This document shows, in pieces, positions 6,967 to 16,726 of a DNA stretch of 64,000 bases (its first letter is position 1; each line of letters begins with the position of its first letter). The translations under genes and the position numbers were made by a program. Under the pieces are notes generated by a model, which was not told the DNA's origin, searched no databases, and saw only the letters and a program-made list of their open reading frames with translations. Origin of the DNA: Blastococcus aurantiacus (GTDB lineage Bacteria; Actinomycetota; Actinomycetes; Mycobacteriales; Geodermatophilaceae); NCBI RefSeq assembly GCF_900102425.1, contig NZ_FNBT01000001.1, positions 62,001 through 126,000 of the forward strand. Reading direction: 5' to 3'.

Positions 6967-9032
6967 GTGGTGGTCTCCCCGTGGACGGCGAACCAGGCGG
7001 CTGCGTGCCCCCCGGTCATGGGCTCGGCGAGGTTGAAGCCCTGCAGGTAGGTGGCCCCGAGCCGGCCGAGCTCGTCGGCCTGCTCGGCGGTCTCCACGCC
7101 CTCGGCGACGGTGCAGAGGTTGAGGTTGCGGGCCAGCGCGATGACCGCCGAGGCGATCTCCCCGTGCCCGTCGCCGAGCTCGGCGACGAAGGACCGGTCG
7201 ACCTTCAGGCACTGGACGGGCAGGTGGCGGAGGTAGGCCAGCGAGGAGTAACCGGTGCCGAAGTCGTCGATCGCCAGCTCCACGCCGAGGTCGCGCAACT
7301 GCTGCAGCACCTTCTGGGCCGACTCCGGGTCCTTCATGAGGGCGGACTCGGTGATCTCGATGGAGATGCGCGAGGGGTGCAGCTCGTGGCGCTGCAGGGC
7401 GGCCAGCACCTGGTCGGGCAGGTTCCCGTCCAGCTGCAGGGCCGAGACGTTCACGTTCGCCCGGGGCGGCGCGGCGGCGCCGGTGAGGCGGTCCCACTCG
7501 GCGAGCTGCCGGCAGGTCTCGTCGAGCACGAGCAGGCCCAGGCCCGCGATCAGGCCGCTCTCCTCGGCCAACGGCACGAAGACCGACGGGCTGATCGGCC
7601 CGCGGACCGGGTGGTCCCACCGGGCGAGCGACTCGACGGCGACCGGCGTGCGGGAGACCGTGCCGAAGATCGGCTGGTACAGCAGCGTGATCGCGCGGTC
7701 GTCGATGGCGTCGCGCAGTTCGGTGACCAGTCGCAGCTTGTCCCGCGCCTGCGCCCGGGCCTCCTGGTCGAGCACCGAGATCCGCCCCTTGCCCCCGGCC
7801 TTGGCCTGGTACATGGCGATGTCGCAGTCCCGGATGAGCTCCTCGGGTGCGACGTGCTCGGCGGTCTGGACCGTGACCCCGACGCTGGCGTGCGGGCGGA
7901 CGTCGACGCCGCCCAGCCGCATGGGCCGGGAGAGGGCCGCGGTGATGCGCTCGGCCAGCGCCACGGCGTCGTCCTCGTCCACCCGCTCGCACACCACGAC
8001 GAACTCGTCGCCGCCGAAGCGGGCGACCAGGTCGCCGGGACGCACGGTTGCGCGGAGGCGGTCGGCCACCTCGACGAGGAGCTCGTCGCCGGAGGTGTGA
8101 CCGAGCGAGTCGTTGACGACCTTGAAGTTGTCGAGGTCCAGGAAGAGGCAGGCCAGCCCACCCGCGGCCGGGCGGAACCGCTCGGCGACGTACTCGGCCA
8201 GCAGCGTGCGGTTGGGCAGCCCGGTCAGCGGGTCGTGGTTCGCCTGGTGCGCCAGCTGCGCCTCGAAGGCCAGCCGGTCGGTGATGTCCTCGATGGTGGC
8301 CACGAAGCCGGCGCCGACGCCCGGGGTGAACAGGTGGGCGAAGCGGATCACCGTCGTGCGCAGCGCGCCGTCGTCGCGGACCAGACGGGCCTGCACCTCG
8401 ACCTCGCCGCCGTCCAGGGCCGCGGAGACCTGCTCGATGACCGCGTCGAGGTCGTCGGGGTGGATCGTGTCGATCCAGCCGGTGCCCAGCATCTGGTCGG
8501 CGCCGCGACCCACGAGGCCGCAGAACGCGTCGTTGACGTGCGCCAGCCGCATGCCCTGCTCGGAGAGCAGCGTCGGCACCGGTGAGCGCTCGGTGAGGGC
8601 GGAGAAGCGCCGCTCGTGCGCGTCCGCGGTCGCGCGCAGGGCGCGCTCCTGCTCGTTCGCGGTCGCCCGCAGCATCACCGTCCACCGGCGTCCCCCCGGG
8701 GACGGCGTGGTGATGACGCCGGCCTCGACGAGCGCGCCGCTGGCGGTCCGCACCTGCAGCGTGCGCCGCGCCGACCGCTCCCGCCGCAGCAGCAGCTTGA
8801 GCTCGCCGCCGCCGAGAGTGGGGAACAGCTGCTCGACCGGCATCGTGGACAGGTCCGCCAGCCCGTAGCCCAGCAGCTGGACGGCCCCCTCGTTGGCCCA
8901 GGCGATCCGCTGCGTGCGGCCGGCCGTCTCGGCCACCAGCAGCGCGAGCGAGTCGCTCACCGAGGCGCTGTAGAAGACGGAGGAGACGATCTCCGGCGGG
9001 ACGTGGTCGTCCGACGCGATCACGGCGGTCAC
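6963..9032 (-). CDS. PAS-PAS-GGDEF-EAL c-di-GMP synthase/phosphodiesterase
   Basis: 689 residues with no membrane segment. Two PAS-type sensor domains occupy roughly residues 20-255 (the second is preceded by a short coiled coil and followed by a PAC segment). Then come a GGDEF domain with an intact RFGGDEFVVV motif (about residue 340) and an EAL domain (435-680). The EAL signature is AVESLARW rather than EALLRW, but the residues normally needed for hydrolysis are recognisable: VNVSALQL, IEITESALM, and IDDFGTGYSSL, then DRSF and EGVET. Both activities therefore look possible. Start ATG at 9032. It is the first gene of a two-gene unit with the HDOD gene. The PAS domains suggest control by a redox or small-molecule cue that cannot be named. 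Confidence 0.93.
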   Translation of the reverse strand: MTAVIASDDHVPPEIVSSVFYSASVSDSLALLVAETAGRTQRIAWANEGAVQLLGYGLADLSTMPVEQLFPTLGGGELKLLLRRERSARRTLQVRTASGALVEAGVITTPSPGGRRWTVMLRATANEQERALRATADAHERRFSALTERSPVPTLLSEQGMRLAHVNDAFCGLVGRGADQMLGTGWIDTIHPDDLDAVIEQVSAALDGGEVEVQARLVRDDGALRTTVIRFAHLFTPGVGAGFVATIEDITDRLAFEAQLAHQANHDPLTGLPNRTLLAEYVAERFRPAAGGLACLFLDLDNFKVVNDSLGHTSGDELLVEVADRLRATVRPGDLVARFGGDEFVVVCERVDEDDAVALAERITAALSRPMRLGGVDVRPHASVGVTVQTAEHVAPEELIRDCDIAMYQAKAGGKGRISVLDQEARAQARDKLRLVTELRDAIDDRAITLLYQPIFGTVSRTPVAVESLARWDHPVRGPISPSVFVPLAEESGLIAGLGLLVLDETCRQLAEWDRLTGAAAPPRANVNVSALQLDGNLPDQVLAALQRHELHPSRISIEITESALMKDPESAQKVLQQLRDLGVELAIDDFGTGYSSLAYLRHLPVQCLKVDRSFVAELGDGHGEIASAVIALARNLNLCTVAEGVETAEQADELGRLGATYLQGFNLAEPMTGGHAAAWFAVHGETTT

Positions 9033-9143
9033 GGTCCTCCCTCGGCGCAGGCGGTACGGCGTCCACGGATCGGTGCGCCACAGCCGTCATCGGCGGAGCG
9101 GGGCAGGGTCCTTCAGCCCAACGGGGGCCCGTCCCCCGTCGGG

Positions 9144-10793
9144 GTGAGGCCGGCGCCCCGTGCCGGTGCCGTCCGACGGCGCGCCCGCCGGATAGCCTGC
9201 GGACCAGGAGGTGCCGCAATCCACCGCATCCTGGACCTGACCTGCCTCGCGCTGGCCCTCGCCGGAGCCGCACTGGCGCCGGCCGTCCGATCGCCGGGCG
9301 AGTCGTCGTCCCCTGTGCTGCTCGCGTCCGCCGTGTGCGCCGTCCCGCTCCTGCTGGCCGCCGCGCGGCGCGTCCCGGCCGAACGGCTGTGGGGCCCCGT
9401 GACGGCGGCCGGCGCGGTCGTCCTCGTCCTCGGGCTGGTCGGCAACGGACGCGAGGACGTGTTCGCGCTCGCCGACCCCGCGACCCCGCTCCGCGACGTG
9501 GCCTATCAGGCCGCCGGCACCACGGCGCCGCTGGGCTGGGCCGCCGCCGGGGTGGCGCTCGTGCTCGCGGGCCTGGCGGCGCGCTCCGCGGACCGGGTCC
9601 TCGGCGTGCTCGCGACCGGGATCGGAGTCCTGCTGTCCGCTGCCGTCGCCGCCGTGCTGCTGGCCCGGTCGGTCGCTGCGTCGACGTCGGCGGTGATCAC
9701 GGTCGACCGGCCCCGGGCCGGCCTCGCGGCCCTGGCCCTGCTGGCCGGCCTCCTCCTGGTGGTCGTCGCGGCGGACCGGCGCACCACCCCGCTCCCCCGT
9801 CCTCCGCGGGACGCCGCGTCGTCCCGGGCCGGCGCGGTGCGCTGGGTGGCCGTGGTCGCGGTGCTCGCGACGGTCGCCGGCGCCGGGGTCTGGGCGTGGT
9901 CGTGGTTCGGCACCAGCACCGAGCCCGCGCGGGTGGTCGTCGACGACGCCCTGGCCGCGTGCGTGGCCGCCGCCGCGGGCCTGCCGGGGGCGACCGACGG
10001 GGTGTCCGACCGCGATCTCAGCGCGATCACCGACCTCAGCTGCACGCCGGAGACGTCCGCGCTCGGCCCCGTCCGCTCGCTGGAGGGGATCCAGCGGCTG
10101 CCCAACCTGGTCGAGCTCGACCTCTCGGGCAACGGGCTGACCGACATCGCCCCGCTCGCCTCGCTGCCCCAGCTGGGCATCCTCGACCTGAGCCGGAACC
10201 GGATCAGCGACATCTCCCCGCTCGCCGCCCTCGCGCGGCTGGGCACGCTCACGCTCACCGACAACCAGGTCGCCGACATCGGCCCGCTCGCCGCCCTCCC
10301 CCTGCACGACCTCGGGCTCTCGCAGAACCCGGTGAGCGACCTGTCCCCGCTGGCCGGGACGACGACGCTCAACGCTCTGGGCGTCGCGGCCGCGCAGGTC
10401 ACCGACATCTCGGCGCTGGCCGGGAAGGACGCGCTGCGGGCGCTCGACCTGTCCGGCAACTCGATCACCGACGTCTTCCCGCTGGCGGGGCTGCCGACGC
10501 TCGACACGCTGCGCCTCGGTGGGAACGCGATCGTCGACCCGTCCCCGCTGGGCACCGTGCCGACGCTCCTGGTCCTCGACCTGTTCGGCAACCGGATCGA
10601 CGCCGTGGGCGGGCTTGCCGACGCCCCGCTGCTGCAGGAGCTGCAGCTGGGCGCCAATCCGCTCACCGACCTCCGCCCGCTGCTGCGGGTGGAGTCGCTG
10701 GTCAACCTCGGGCTCGACGAGACCGACGGCACCCGGCTGACCGGGATCGAGGAGCTGCGGGCGGCCGGCGTCTCGGTCAACGGGCTGGCCTGA
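9144..10793 (+). CDS. polytopic membrane protein with internalin-like leucine-rich repeats
   Basis: The protein has about seven hydrophobic segments in its first 260 residues, the last being WVAVVAVLATVAGAGVWAWS. A large C-terminal domain follows, made of about ten 22-residue leucine-rich repeats of the internalin/SDS22 type (NLVELDLSGNGLTDIAPL, GILDLSRNRISDISPL and so on), probably facing outside. Such repeats bind proteins, but no partner is evident. The start is uncertain. GTG at 9144 is the first canonical in-frame codon that keeps the first membrane segment, but has no good ribosome site. A perfect AGGAGG at 9206-9211 lies seven bases before an in-frame ATC at 9219, so an AUC start is conceivable. 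A terminator hairpin follows the stop. Confidence 0.78.
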   Translation: MRPAPRAGAVRRRARRIACGPGGAAIHRILDLTCLALALAGAALAPAVRSPGESSSPVLLASAVCAVPLLLAAARRVPAERLWGPVTAAGAVVLVLGLVGNGREDVFALADPATPLRDVAYQAAGTTAPLGWAAAGVALVLAGLAARSADRVLGVLATGIGVLLSAAVAAVLLARSVAASTSAVITVDRPRAGLAALALLAGLLLVVVAADRRTTPLPRPPRDAASSRAGAVRWVAVVAVLATVAGAGVWAWSWFGTSTEPARVVVDDALAACVAAAAGLPGATDGVSDRDLSAITDLSCTPETSALGPVRSLEGIQRLPNLVELDLSGNGLTDIAPLASLPQLGILDLSRNRISDISPLAALARLGTLTLTDNQVADIGPLAALPLHDLGLSQNPVSDLSPLAGTTTLNALGVAAAQVTDISALAGKDALRALDLSGNSITDVFPLAGLPTLDTLRLGGNAIVDPSPLGTVPTLLVLDLFGNRIDAVGGLADAPLLQELQLGANPLTDLRPLLRVESLVNLGLDETDGTRLTGIEELRAAGVSVNGLA

Positions 10794-10804
10794 GATCGGC
10801 GACC

Positions 10805-10824
10805 GGGGTGACGGCGTTCACCCC
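10805..10824 (+). terminator. terminator after the LRR gene
   Basis: Perfect seven-base stem GGGGTGA / TCACCCC with a six-base loop, starting 12 bases after the stop of the leucine-rich-repeat gene. It separates that gene from pntAB. Confidence 0.6.
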
Positions 10825-10955
10825 ACCGGACGTGGCAGTGGTCACATCGGCGGGCCCCGGGCAGGCACATCGTCGTTGCCCAGGCATGATCCTCCCGGAT
10901 CACCGAGCACGCGTTCGACCCCACACCTGGTGACCGGCCCTGGAGCCGGTCCCCG

Positions 10956-12527
10956 ATGATCGGAGCCACGTTGCACATCGGAGTGCCGCGCGAGACCCGC
11001 CGCCGCGAGACGCGGGTGGCCGCGACGCCGACGACGGTGACGCAGCTGGTCGGCCTCGGTTACGACGTCGTCGTCGAGGCCGGGGCCGGCGAGGCCAGCA
11101 GCTTCACCGACGAGGCCTACACCGGAGCGGGCGCCCGCATCGGCACCGCCGACGAGGCGTGGCAGGCCGACGTGGTGCTGCGGGTCAACGCCCCCTCGGT
11201 CGAGGAGATCGGCCGGCTCCGCGACGGCGCCACCTTGATCGGGCTGATCAGCCCGGCGTTCAACCCCGAGCTCGTCGAGGCGCTCGCCGCCCGGCCCATC
11301 ACCGTGCTGGCGATGGACGCCGTCCCGCGCATCTCCCGCGCGCAGTCCCTCGACGTGCTCAGCTCGATGGCCAACATCGCCGGCTACCGGGCCGTCGTCG
11401 AGGCCGCCCACGTCTTCGGCCGCTTCTTCACCGGACAGGTCACCGCCGCGGGCAAGGTCCCGCCGGCCAAGGTGCTCGTGGCCGGCGCCGGAGTGGCCGG
11501 CCTGGCCGCGATCGGCGCCGCCAGCAGCCTGGGTGCCGTCGTCCGGGCCACCGACGTGCGCCCCGAGGTCGCCGAGCAGGTGCGCTCCCTCGGTGGCGAG
11601 TACGTCGCCGTGCCGGCCGGCGAGCAGGAGGTCAGCGCCGACGGCTACGCCCGCGAGATGGGCGAGGACTTCAACCGCCGGGCCGCCGAGATGTACGCCG
11701 AGCAGGCGACCGACGTCGACATCATCATCACCACCGCGCTCATCCCCGGCCGCCCCGCGCCGCGGCTGATCACCGAGGAGATGGTCGCCTCCATGCGGTC
11801 GGGCTCGGTCATCGTCGACATGGCCGCAGCCCAGGGCGGCAACGTCGCGGGCTCGGTGGCCGACGAGATCGTGGTGACGCCCAACGGCGTCTCGATCATC
11901 GGCTACACCGACCTCCCGGCCCGGCTGCCGGCCCAGGCCTCGCAGCTCTACGGCACCAACCTGGTCAACCTGCTCAAGCTGCTCACCCCCGGCAAGGACG
12001 GCACGCTCGTCCTCGACATGGACGACGTCGTCCAGCGGACGATCACCGTGGTCCACGCGGGCGAGAAGACCTGGCCCCCGCCGCCGGTGCAGGTCTCGGC
12101 CGCCCCGGCAGCCGCCCCCGTCGCCCCGAAGCAGCCCGCTCCCCCACCGGAGCCACCGAAGCCGGGCCGGCGCCTCGCGCTGGTCGGGCTGGGCGCCGCG
12201 CTGCTGTTCGTCCTCGCGGGCTTCTCGCCCAGCGAGCTGGTCCAGCACCTGACGGTGTTCGCGCTCGCCGTCGTCGTGGGCTTCTACGTCATCAGCGGGG
12301 TGCACCACGCGCTGCACACGCCGCTGATGAGCGTCACCAACGCGATCTCCGGGATCATCGTCGTCGGCGCACTGCTGCAGATCGGTCACGACGACGCACT
12401 GGTGACCGCCCTGGCCTTCGTGGCCATCCTCGTCGCCAGCATCAACGTCTTCGGTGGCTTCGCCGTCACCCGCCGCATGCTCGGCATGTTCACCCGCGGC
12501 CCGAGCACGGGGAGTGCAGCCCGATGA
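10956..12527 (+). CDS. pntA: NAD(P) transhydrogenase subunit alpha (full length)
   Basis: 523 residues. Subunit alpha of the proton-translocating transhydrogenase, which uses the proton gradient to move hydride from NADH to NADP+ at the membrane. Domain I, the NAD(H)-binding part, covers about 1-370 and includes the [20 protein letters not shown] segment near 130 and the [17 protein letters not shown] Rossmann loop near 172. A Pro/Ala-rich linker at about 375-405 leads into four membrane helices (405-515). In many actinobacteria this subunit is split into PntAA and PntAB; here it is one chain, as in Escherichia coli. Its TGA overlaps the pntB ATG (ATGA at 12524), so the subunits are coupled. 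Upstream lies 130 bases with no clear regulator site. Confidence 0.95.
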   Translation: MIGATLHIGVPRETRRRETRVAATPTTVTQLVGLGYDVVVEAGAGEASSFTDEAYTGAGARIGTADEAWQADVVLRVNAPSVEEIGRLRDGATLIGLISPAFNPELVEALAARPITVLAMDAVPRISRAQSLDVLSSMANIAGYRAVVEAAHVFGRFFTGQVTAAGKVPPAKVLVAGAGVAGLAAIGAASSLGAVVRATDVRPEVAEQVRSLGGEYVAVPAGEQEVSADGYAREMGEDFNRRAAEMYAEQATDVDIIITTALIPGRPAPRLITEEMVASMRSGSVIVDMAAAQGGNVAGSVADEIVVTPNGVSIIGYTDLPARLPAQASQLYGTNLVNLLKLLTPGKDGTLVLDMDDVVQRTITVVHAGEKTWPPPPVQVSAAPAAAPVAPKQPAPPPEPPKPGRRLALVGLGAALLFVLAGFSPSELVQHLTVFALAVVVGFYVISGVHHALHTPLMSVTNAISGIIVVGALLQIGHDDALVTALAFVAILVASINVFGGFAVTRRMLGMFTRGPSTGSAAR

Positions 12528-13936
12528 CCGCCACGTCCGCCGCCTCCGCGGCCTACATCGTCGCCGCGCTGCTGTTCATCCTCAGCCTGGCCGGGCTCTC
12601 CAAGCACGAGACGGCCAAGACGGGCAACGCCTACGGCATGGCCGGCATGGTCATCGCCCTGGCCGCGACCATCGGCCTCGCGGTCGACCACGGCCTCTCC
12701 GGCACCGGCGCCGTGCTGATGGCCGTCGCCGTCGTCATCGGCGCCGCCATCGGCCTGTGGCGGGCGGCGAAGGTCGAGATGACCGGGATGCCCGAGCTCA
12801 TCGCGATCCTGCACAGCTTCGTCGGCCTGGCGGCGGTGCTCGTCGGCTGGAACGGCTACCTCTCGGTCGAGGCCGACCTGGAGAACCAGACCGAGGTATC
12901 GGCCGACCTGCTGGGCATCCACTCCGGCGAGGTGGCGATCGGCGTCTTCATCGGCGCGGTCACCTTCACCGGCTCGATCGTGGCCTTCCTCAAGCTCTCG
13001 GCCCGGATCAAGAGCAACCCGCTCGTGCTGCCGGGCAAGAACTGGCTCAACCTCGGTGCCCTGGCCGCGTTCGCCGCGTTGACGGTCGTCTTCGTGATCG
13101 AGCCCAACCTGCCGGTGCTCGCCGTCCTCACCGTGCTGGCGCTCGCGCTGGGCTGGCACCTGGTGGCCTCGATCGGCGGCGGGGACATGCCGGTCGTCGT
13201 CTCGATGCTGAACAGCTACTCCGGCTGGGCCGCCGCGGCGTCGGGCTTCCTGCTCGGCAACGACCTGCTGATCATCACCGGTGCGCTGGTCGGCTCCTCG
13301 GGTGCCTACCTGTCCTACATCATGTGCAAGGCGATGAACCGCTCGTTCATCTCGGTGATCGCCGGCGGCTTCGGCAACGAGGGCAGCGCCGCGTCCTCCG
13401 ACGTCGACTACGGCGAGCACACCGAGATCTCCGCCGAGGAGACCGCCGAGCTGCTGCGCGATGCGAAGTCCGTGGTCATCACGCCGGGCTACGGCATGGC
13501 GGTGGCCCAGGCGCAGGGCGCGGTCGCCGACCTGACCCGCAAGCTCACCGAGCGCGGCGTCGAGGTGCGCTTCGGCATCCACCCCGTAGCCGGCCGCCTC
13601 CCGGGCCACATGAACGTGCTGCTGGCCGAGGCCAAGGTGCCCTACGACGTCGTCCTCGAGATGGACGAGATCAACGACGACCTCGCCGCCACCTCCGTCG
13701 TCCTGGTCATCGGCGCCAACGACACGGTGAACCCGGCCGCCGCCGACGACCCCACCAGCCCGATCGCCGGCATGCCGGTGCTCCGGGTGTGGGAGGCCGA
13801 GCGGGTCGTGGTGTTCAAGCGGTCGATGAACACCGGTTACGCCGGTGTCCAGAACCCGCTGTTCTTCCGGGACAACAGCCGGATGCTGTTCGGCGACGCC
13901 CGGGAGCGGGTGGAGGACATCCTGCGGGCGCTCTGA
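12524..13936 (+). CDS. pntB: NAD(P) transhydrogenase subunit beta
   Basis: 470 residues, the normal length. The N-terminal half carries eight or nine membrane helices forming the proton channel (for example [17 protein letters not shown] and the [20 protein letters not shown] segment). The C-terminal domain, from about residue 300, binds NADP(H), with the fingerprint [15 protein letters not shown] near 327 and the [10 protein letters not shown] loop near 405. It completes the enzyme with PntA, to which it is coupled by a four-base overlap. The pair should supply NADPH for biosynthesis and redox defence. No other gene appears to be in the operon; the next gene begins 63 bases on with a different theme. 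Confidence 0.95.
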   Translation: MTATSAASAAYIVAALLFILSLAGLSKHETAKTGNAYGMAGMVIALAATIGLAVDHGLSGTGAVLMAVAVVIGAAIGLWRAAKVEMTGMPELIAILHSFVGLAAVLVGWNGYLSVEADLENQTEVSADLLGIHSGEVAIGVFIGAVTFTGSIVAFLKLSARIKSNPLVLPGKNWLNLGALAAFAALTVVFVIEPNLPVLAVLTVLALALGWHLVASIGGGDMPVVVSMLNSYSGWAAAASGFLLGNDLLIITGALVGSSGAYLSYIMCKAMNRSFISVIAGGFGNEGSAASSDVDYGEHTEISAEETAELLRDAKSVVITPGYGMAVAQAQGAVADLTRKLTERGVEVRFGIHPVAGRLPGHMNVLLAEAKVPYDVVLEMDEINDDLAATSVVLVIGANDTVNPAAADDPTSPIAGMPVLRVWEAERVVVFKRSMNTGYAGVQNPLFFRDNSRMLFGDARERVEDILRAL

Positions 13937-13999
13937 CGGCCCGGGGAGTTCTGCTCTCCGCCCCTGTCGCTGGGCGCGGCATCGGCCTACCGTCGGTGC

Positions 14000-14854
14000 A
14001 TGCGCGCACACGGATCGGTGAAGGAGCCGGAGGCGCGCCCGGCCGATCATCTGTGCTGGGTGCACGACGACGACGAGTCCTTCGACATGGCCGTCCGGGC
14101 GTTCCTGGCCGGGGGGCTGGCCCGCGGGGAGCGGCTCCTGTGCGTGGGTGAGCGCGCCATCGCCACGCTCGACGGCGCCGGCGAGGACCTGGGCGACGTC
14201 CCCGGTCTGCTGGCCGACGGCGCGCTGGGGACCATGACGGTCGTCGAGGCCTACGCGGTCGCGGGCCCGCTCGTCGCCGAGCGGCAGCGGGCCTTCTACG
14301 CCACGGAGACGGCCCGGGCGCTGGCCGACGGATACAGCGGCCTGCGCGTCGTCGCCGAGCTCAGCGAGCTGGCCGCCGATTCGGGGCAGCACGCCGAGCT
14401 CGTCCGCTGGGAGCACGTCGCCGACGAGCTCCTCGCGTCCGGGGCGGGGATGACCGCGATGTGCGCCTACCGGAGCGATCTGCCTCCGGCGACCCTCGGG
14501 GACGTGCTGGCCGTCCACCCCCTCGCGCACGGGCCGGGACACGTCACTCCGTACCGGCTCTTCTTCGACGCCGACCGCGTCGTGCTGACCGGGAGCGTCG
14601 ACACCTCCACGGCGGGACGGCTCGCCACCGCGCTGGCCGGCACGCCGACCGGCCGGTCGGCCGTCCTGGACCTCGGTGGCCTGGAGTTCGTCGACGTCGC
14701 GGGCTGCCGGGCGCTGGCCGGCTGGGCGATCGCGCTCCGCGACCGGGGCGTACCGCTCGAGATCCGCGGCGCCTCCGCCCTGGTGCAGCGGATCTGGCGC
14801 ATCCTCGGCTTCTCCGACATCGCGCCGGTCACCTTCGCCGACGCCCGCGGATGA
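14000..14854 (+). CDS. MEDS (DcmR-type sensory) domain fused to a STAS domain
   Basis: 284 residues, cytoplasmic. Residues about 10-175 form a MEDS domain (HLCWVHDDDESF, then FLAGGLARGERLLCVGE), the sensory module first recognised in DcmR of methylotrophs and in methanogen proteins. Residues about 185-280 form a STAS domain (VVLTGSVDTSTAGRLATAL, then VLDLGGLEFVDVAGCRAL), as in anti-anti-sigma factors of the SpoIIAA/RsbV type. The phosphorylatable position would be in the DVAGCRAL loop, where the usual serine is replaced by Ala or Gly. It overlaps the next gene by ATGA. A role as the anti-anti-sigma partner of that kinase is inferred from the domains and coupling. Confidence 0.83.
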   Translation: MRAHGSVKEPEARPADHLCWVHDDDESFDMAVRAFLAGGLARGERLLCVGERAIATLDGAGEDLGDVPGLLADGALGTMTVVEAYAVAGPLVAERQRAFYATETARALADGYSGLRVVAELSELAADSGQHAELVRWEHVADELLASGAGMTAMCAYRSDLPPATLGDVLAVHPLAHGPGHVTPYRLFFDADRVVLTGSVDTSTAGRLATALAGTPTGRSAVLDLGGLEFVDVAGCRALAGWAIALRDRGVPLEIRGASALVQRIWRILGFSDIAPVTFADARG

Positions 14855-15801
14855 GCACCAGGGGGTCGTCCGCGACCGCCCCGACCGCCTTCACCCACGA
14901 GGTCCTGCTCTACCGCGACGACGCGACCTTCCTCGCCGGGCTGCTGCCCTTCCTCCACGAGGGACTGGCCTTCGACGAGGAGGTGGTGGTCGCCGAGCCA
15001 CCCGACCGCCAGGAACTCCTGCGGACCGCGCTGGGCCCGGCGGCCGCTGCGGTGCGCTGGCTGGACGTGACGGAGCTCGGTCGCAACCCCGGGCGGCTCA
15101 TCGACGCATGCACCACGCTGCTGGCGGAGGCCACCGCCGCAGGCCGACGGCTGCGCGGCGTCGGGGAATCGGCGTGGCCGGGGCGCCACGACGCCGAGTA
15201 CGCCGAGTGCCGGCTGCACGAGCTGCTGCTGGGCACCGCCTTCGCCGACGGCCCGCCGTGGCGGCTGCTGTGCCCCTACGACCAGGTCCGCCTCCCCCGG
15301 GACGTCCGCACCGGCGCGCTGCTCTCGCACCCGCTGGTCGCGACGCCGACCGGCGGCCGGCCCAGCACCTCCTTCTCCCCGGACGCCGCCGCCGCGGACT
15401 TCGGCACGCCCCTCCCCCCGCCCCACGAGGGCGTCCTGCGGGGTACGTACGGGCCCGAGGACCTCCGGCCCACCCGGCGCACCGTGGCGTCGTTCGCCCG
15501 CTCCTGCGGCTTGTCCGTCGAGCGCTCCGAGGCCCTCGAGCTGGCCGCTGCGGAGCTCGCCACCAACTCCGTCCGCCACGGGGGCGGGAGCGGCAGCCTC
15601 GCCATGTGGCGCACCGACGACGCCGCGGTGGTCGAGTTCAGCGACAGGGGGCAGCTGACCGAGCCGCTGGCCGGCCGCCGGCCGCCCGGGGCGGAGCGTT
15701 CCGGCGGATGGGGGCTCTACCTCGTCAACCAGCTCTGCGACCTGGTGCAGGTGCGGTCCGGCTCCTGGGGGACGACGGTCCGCGTCACCACCTGGCGCTG
15801 A
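14851..15801 (+). CDS. MEDS domain fused to an anti-sigma HATPase (RsbW-like) domain
   Basis: 316 residues. An N-terminal MEDS domain (FTHEVLLYRDDATFLAGLLP, about 10-180) is joined to a C-terminal GHKL ATPase of the anti-sigma/RsbW class (about 200-315). The ATPase has its N-box in ELAAAELATNSVRHGGG and the G-box in SGGWGLYLVNQLCD. Enzymes of this class phosphorylate a STAS protein and sequester a sigma factor. It is translated in overlap with the MEDS-STAS gene, so the two look like a kinase/antagonist pair with a common sensor module. No sigma factor gene is nearby. The overall design is related to other MEDS-HATPase proteins of actinobacteria, whose targets I cannot name. Confidence 0.85.
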   Translation: MSTRGSSATAPTAFTHEVLLYRDDATFLAGLLPFLHEGLAFDEEVVVAEPPDRQELLRTALGPAAAAVRWLDVTELGRNPGRLIDACTTLLAEATAAGRRLRGVGESAWPGRHDAEYAECRLHELLLGTAFADGPPWRLLCPYDQVRLPRDVRTGALLSHPLVATPTGGRPSTSFSPDAAAADFGTPLPPPHEGVLRGTYGPEDLRPTRRTVASFARSCGLSVERSEALELAAAELATNSVRHGGGSGSLAMWRTDDAAVVEFSDRGQLTEPLAGRRPPGAERSGGWGLYLVNQLCDLVQVRSGSWGTTVRVTTWR

Positions 15802-15983
15802 AGAGGACCGGATCGGTGGGGGCACGACCGGAGTCCGTCCCACCTGCCGCTCCCTCGCCGTTATGATCCCGGTGCGTCATACAACCGGCGCCTGGAGGAG
15901 TCCCTCCACTGGTTCACCGGGATCCGGAGCCTGCCGATCCCACCGGCACAGCACGTCCGGAGAGACCTGACACGGAGCAGTAC

Positions 15984-16712
15984 GTGACATCCCCCGACGC
16001 CGATGGGCCGGACGCCGCCGTCGTCCAGTCGGCCTTCGACGAACTCGGCCGCCTCAACTTCGCCGAGCACTCCCTGGAGTCGATCGTCCGCACGGTCACC
16101 GAGCTGACGGCGCGGGTGCTCCCCGGTGAGCCGATCGCCTCGGTGACCATCCTGCGGGGCGGTCGGGCGAGCACCGTGGCGTCCAGCGGCGACCTCGCCT
16201 TCGAGCTGGACCAGGAGCAGTACCGGCTGGGCGCGGGGCCCTGCCTGAGCGCGGCGGCGACCGGCCGGCCGTCGGAGATCGCCGACACCCGGTCCGACCA
16301 GCAGTGGCCGGACTTCGCCGCGGTCGCGGCCGAGGCCGGGTGCGACAGCATGCTGTCCCACCCCCTGCCCGTGCGGGAGCAGGTGTCCGGCGCGCTGAAC
16401 GTGTACGCCCGCCAGCTCACCACGGCCGACCAGCGGACCCGGGACCTGCTGGTCCGGCTCACCGCCTACGCCGCCGTCCCGGTGTCGAACATGTACCTCT
16501 ACGAGGCGGCCGTCGCGCGAGCGGAGCACCTGCAGTCCGCGCTGGACTCCCGGGCGGTCATCGACCAGGCCAAGGGCATCCTCATGGAGCGGTTCCGGCT
16601 CACGCCCGACGCCGCCTTCCAGGCCCTCACCCGCGTGTCGATGGAGACCAACACCAAGCTGCGCGACGTCGCGGTGCGGTTCGTGGCCAGCGGCGAGTTC
16701 CGGCCGGACTGA
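15984..16712 (+). CDS. GAF-ANTAR domain RNA-binding regulator
   Basis: 242 residues starting at GTG 15984. A GAF domain occupies about residues 20-165 and ends in a short helix (HLQSALDSRAVIDQ). An ANTAR domain covers about 170-232 (AKGILMERFRLTPDAAFQAL, RVSMETNTKLRDVAVRFV). ANTAR proteins bind paired hairpins in leader RNAs and stop termination; the GAF domain would sense a small molecule or redox state. It lies 182 bases after the MEDS-HATPase gene on the same strand, so it may belong to the same regulon but has its own leader. Possible RNA targets are not evident in the flanking genes. A convergent small gene follows 14 bases after the stop. Confidence 0.88.
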   Translation: MTSPDADGPDAAVVQSAFDELGRLNFAEHSLESIVRTVTELTARVLPGEPIASVTILRGGRASTVASSGDLAFELDQEQYRLGAGPCLSAAATGRPSEIADTRSDQQWPDFAAVAAEAGCDSMLSHPLPVREQVSGALNVYARQLTTADQRTRDLLVRLTAYAAVPVSNMYLYEAAVARAEHLQSALDSRAVIDQAKGILMERFRLTPDAAFQALTRVSMETNTKLRDVAVRFVASGEFRPD

Positions 16713-16726
16713 CCGGCCGGGGTGCG

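Noticed and set aside
15893-15970. TGGAGG-AGTC-CCTCCA hairpin and a second hairpin before the GAF-ANTAR gene as an ANTAR target
   Set aside because: The loop is four bases, not the six-base A-x-x-G loop of ANTAR targets, and the second hairpin has a long loop, so the pair does not match the motif.
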